Shown in pieces: positions 5,469-5,874 of a DNA stretch of 5,874 nt. The notes under the pieces are model-generated. The model saw only the letters and a list, made by a program, of their open reading frames with translations, was not told the DNA's origin and did no database searches. The position numbers were made by a program, and so were the translations under genes. The first letter of the stretch is position 1, and every line of letters begins with the position of its first letter. This DNA comes from Deltaproteobacteria bacterium. GTDB taxonomy: Bacteria; Desulfobacterota; Desulfobulbia; Desulfobulbales; BM004. The stretch covers positions 1,138,630-1,144,503 of the forward strand of contig CP070776.1 of assembly GCA_020346205.1 (NCBI GenBank), in the 5' to 3' direction.

Positions 5469-5874
5469 ATGACCAATCCTAGAGGATTGCTTTTAGTTGT
5501 TTTATTCAGTCTTGTTTTTGCCGGGACCTGCCTGGCAGAAAATATGAGCATGTATGCACTGGGAGTCCGCTATGGAACAAATAAAGCAGCGGATAAAAAA
5601 ACTGATCTGCACCGTTATGATGTGTTTGGCATATTCAACCTGCCCTGGAACTGGCATCTTAGTTCAGTAATCGATCTTGAAACACGGCTCATAGTAAGCG
5701 GGGGCATGTTGGATGGTGAAGGGGATGCAGGTTTTATAGGTACTCTGGCACCGGGAATTTCATTTACTGACAGGAACAAAAGAATTTCTTTCGAGATTTC
5801 AGGGGGCATAGCAGTTCTTCCTGATTACAGGTTGGGGGAAGAAGATTTCGGAGGACCGCTGCAGTTTATTGTAG
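5469..5874 (+). CDS. PagL-like lipid A 3-O-deacylase / acyloxyacyl hydrolase, 5' part only (runs off the window)
   Basis: The first 135 codons of an outer-membrane protein, open to the window edge. The start at 5469 gives a signal peptide (MTNPRG, hydrophobic core 7-20, cleavage near TCLA-EN at residue 23) with no lipobox. The mature part shows alternating beta-barrel strands and family-like features: ALGVRYGTNK (30-39), HRYDVFGIFNLPW (48-60), ETRLIVSGGML (71-81), TLAPGISF (92-99) and FGGPLQFIV (127-135). These resemble PagL-type enzymes, which remove the 3-linked acyl chain of lipid A in the outer membrane. The catalytic His-Ser pair and acidic residue of PagL lie in the C-terminal third, beyond this window, so activity cannot be judged. 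The gene starts 22 bp after the kinase stop, so co-transcription is likely and would tie lipid A modification to the sensor. The assignment rests on recognising the N-terminal pattern; another small outer-membrane barrel remains possible. Confidence 0.7.
   Translation, partial: MTNPRGLLLVVLFSLVFAGTCLAENMSMYALGVRYGTNKAADKKTDLHRYDVFGIFNLPWNWHLSSVIDLETRLIVSGGMLDGEGDAGFIGTLAPGISFTDRNKRISFEISGGIAVLPDYRLGEEDFGGPLQFIV

Noticed and set aside
1..5874. CRISPR arrays, tRNA or rRNA genes, insertion sequences, integrase sites
   Set aside because: No regularly spaced repeats, cloverleaf, conserved rRNA segments, transposase frames or terminal repeats were seen on either strand.

Overview
The window looks like chromosomal DNA from a Gram-negative bacterium. 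It encodes a secreted periplasmic binding protein, a lipoprotein and a PagL-like outer-membrane enzyme, so the cell has an outer membrane. The hybrid kinase style, several branched-chain-type binding proteins and moderate GC suggest Desulfobacterota (the former Deltaproteobacteria). That placement is inferred from gene style, not from a marker gene.

Layout. Positions 1-51 hold a perfect AT-rich 13-bp inverted repeat just past the stop of the first gene. Positions 52-1233 (minus strand) encode a periplasmic type I solute-binding protein of the branched-chain amino acid (Liv/Peripla_BP_6) family. Positions 1234-1662 form an AT-rich divergent control region. It contains an inverted repeat near the minus-strand gene, a 13-bp direct repeat with 21-bp period near the plus-strand genes, and no convincing gene. 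A plus-strand cluster follows: a second, lipoprotein-type solute-binding protein (1663-2805), an 861-residue membrane hybrid histidine kinase (2861-5446), and the first 135 codons of a PagL-like lipid A deacylase / acyloxyacyl hydrolase (5469 to the window edge). The gaps are 55 and 22 bp and show no terminator, so the three genes are probably one operon.

How the genes may work together (inference). No ABC permease or ATPase is present, and the lipoprotein binding protein lies directly upstream of a kinase with a large extracytoplasmic sensor domain. The simplest reading is that the binding protein captures a small ligand, perhaps an amino acid, and presents it to the kinase. The kinase would relay phosphate from His501 to its C-terminal receiver Asp792 and on to a partner outside the window. 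Co-transcription with a PagL-like enzyme would link this sensing to outer-membrane lipid A remodelling. The divergent binding protein may be a target of the system or an ordinary transporter component. The individual families are well known; the four-gene arrangement is the part worth a second look.
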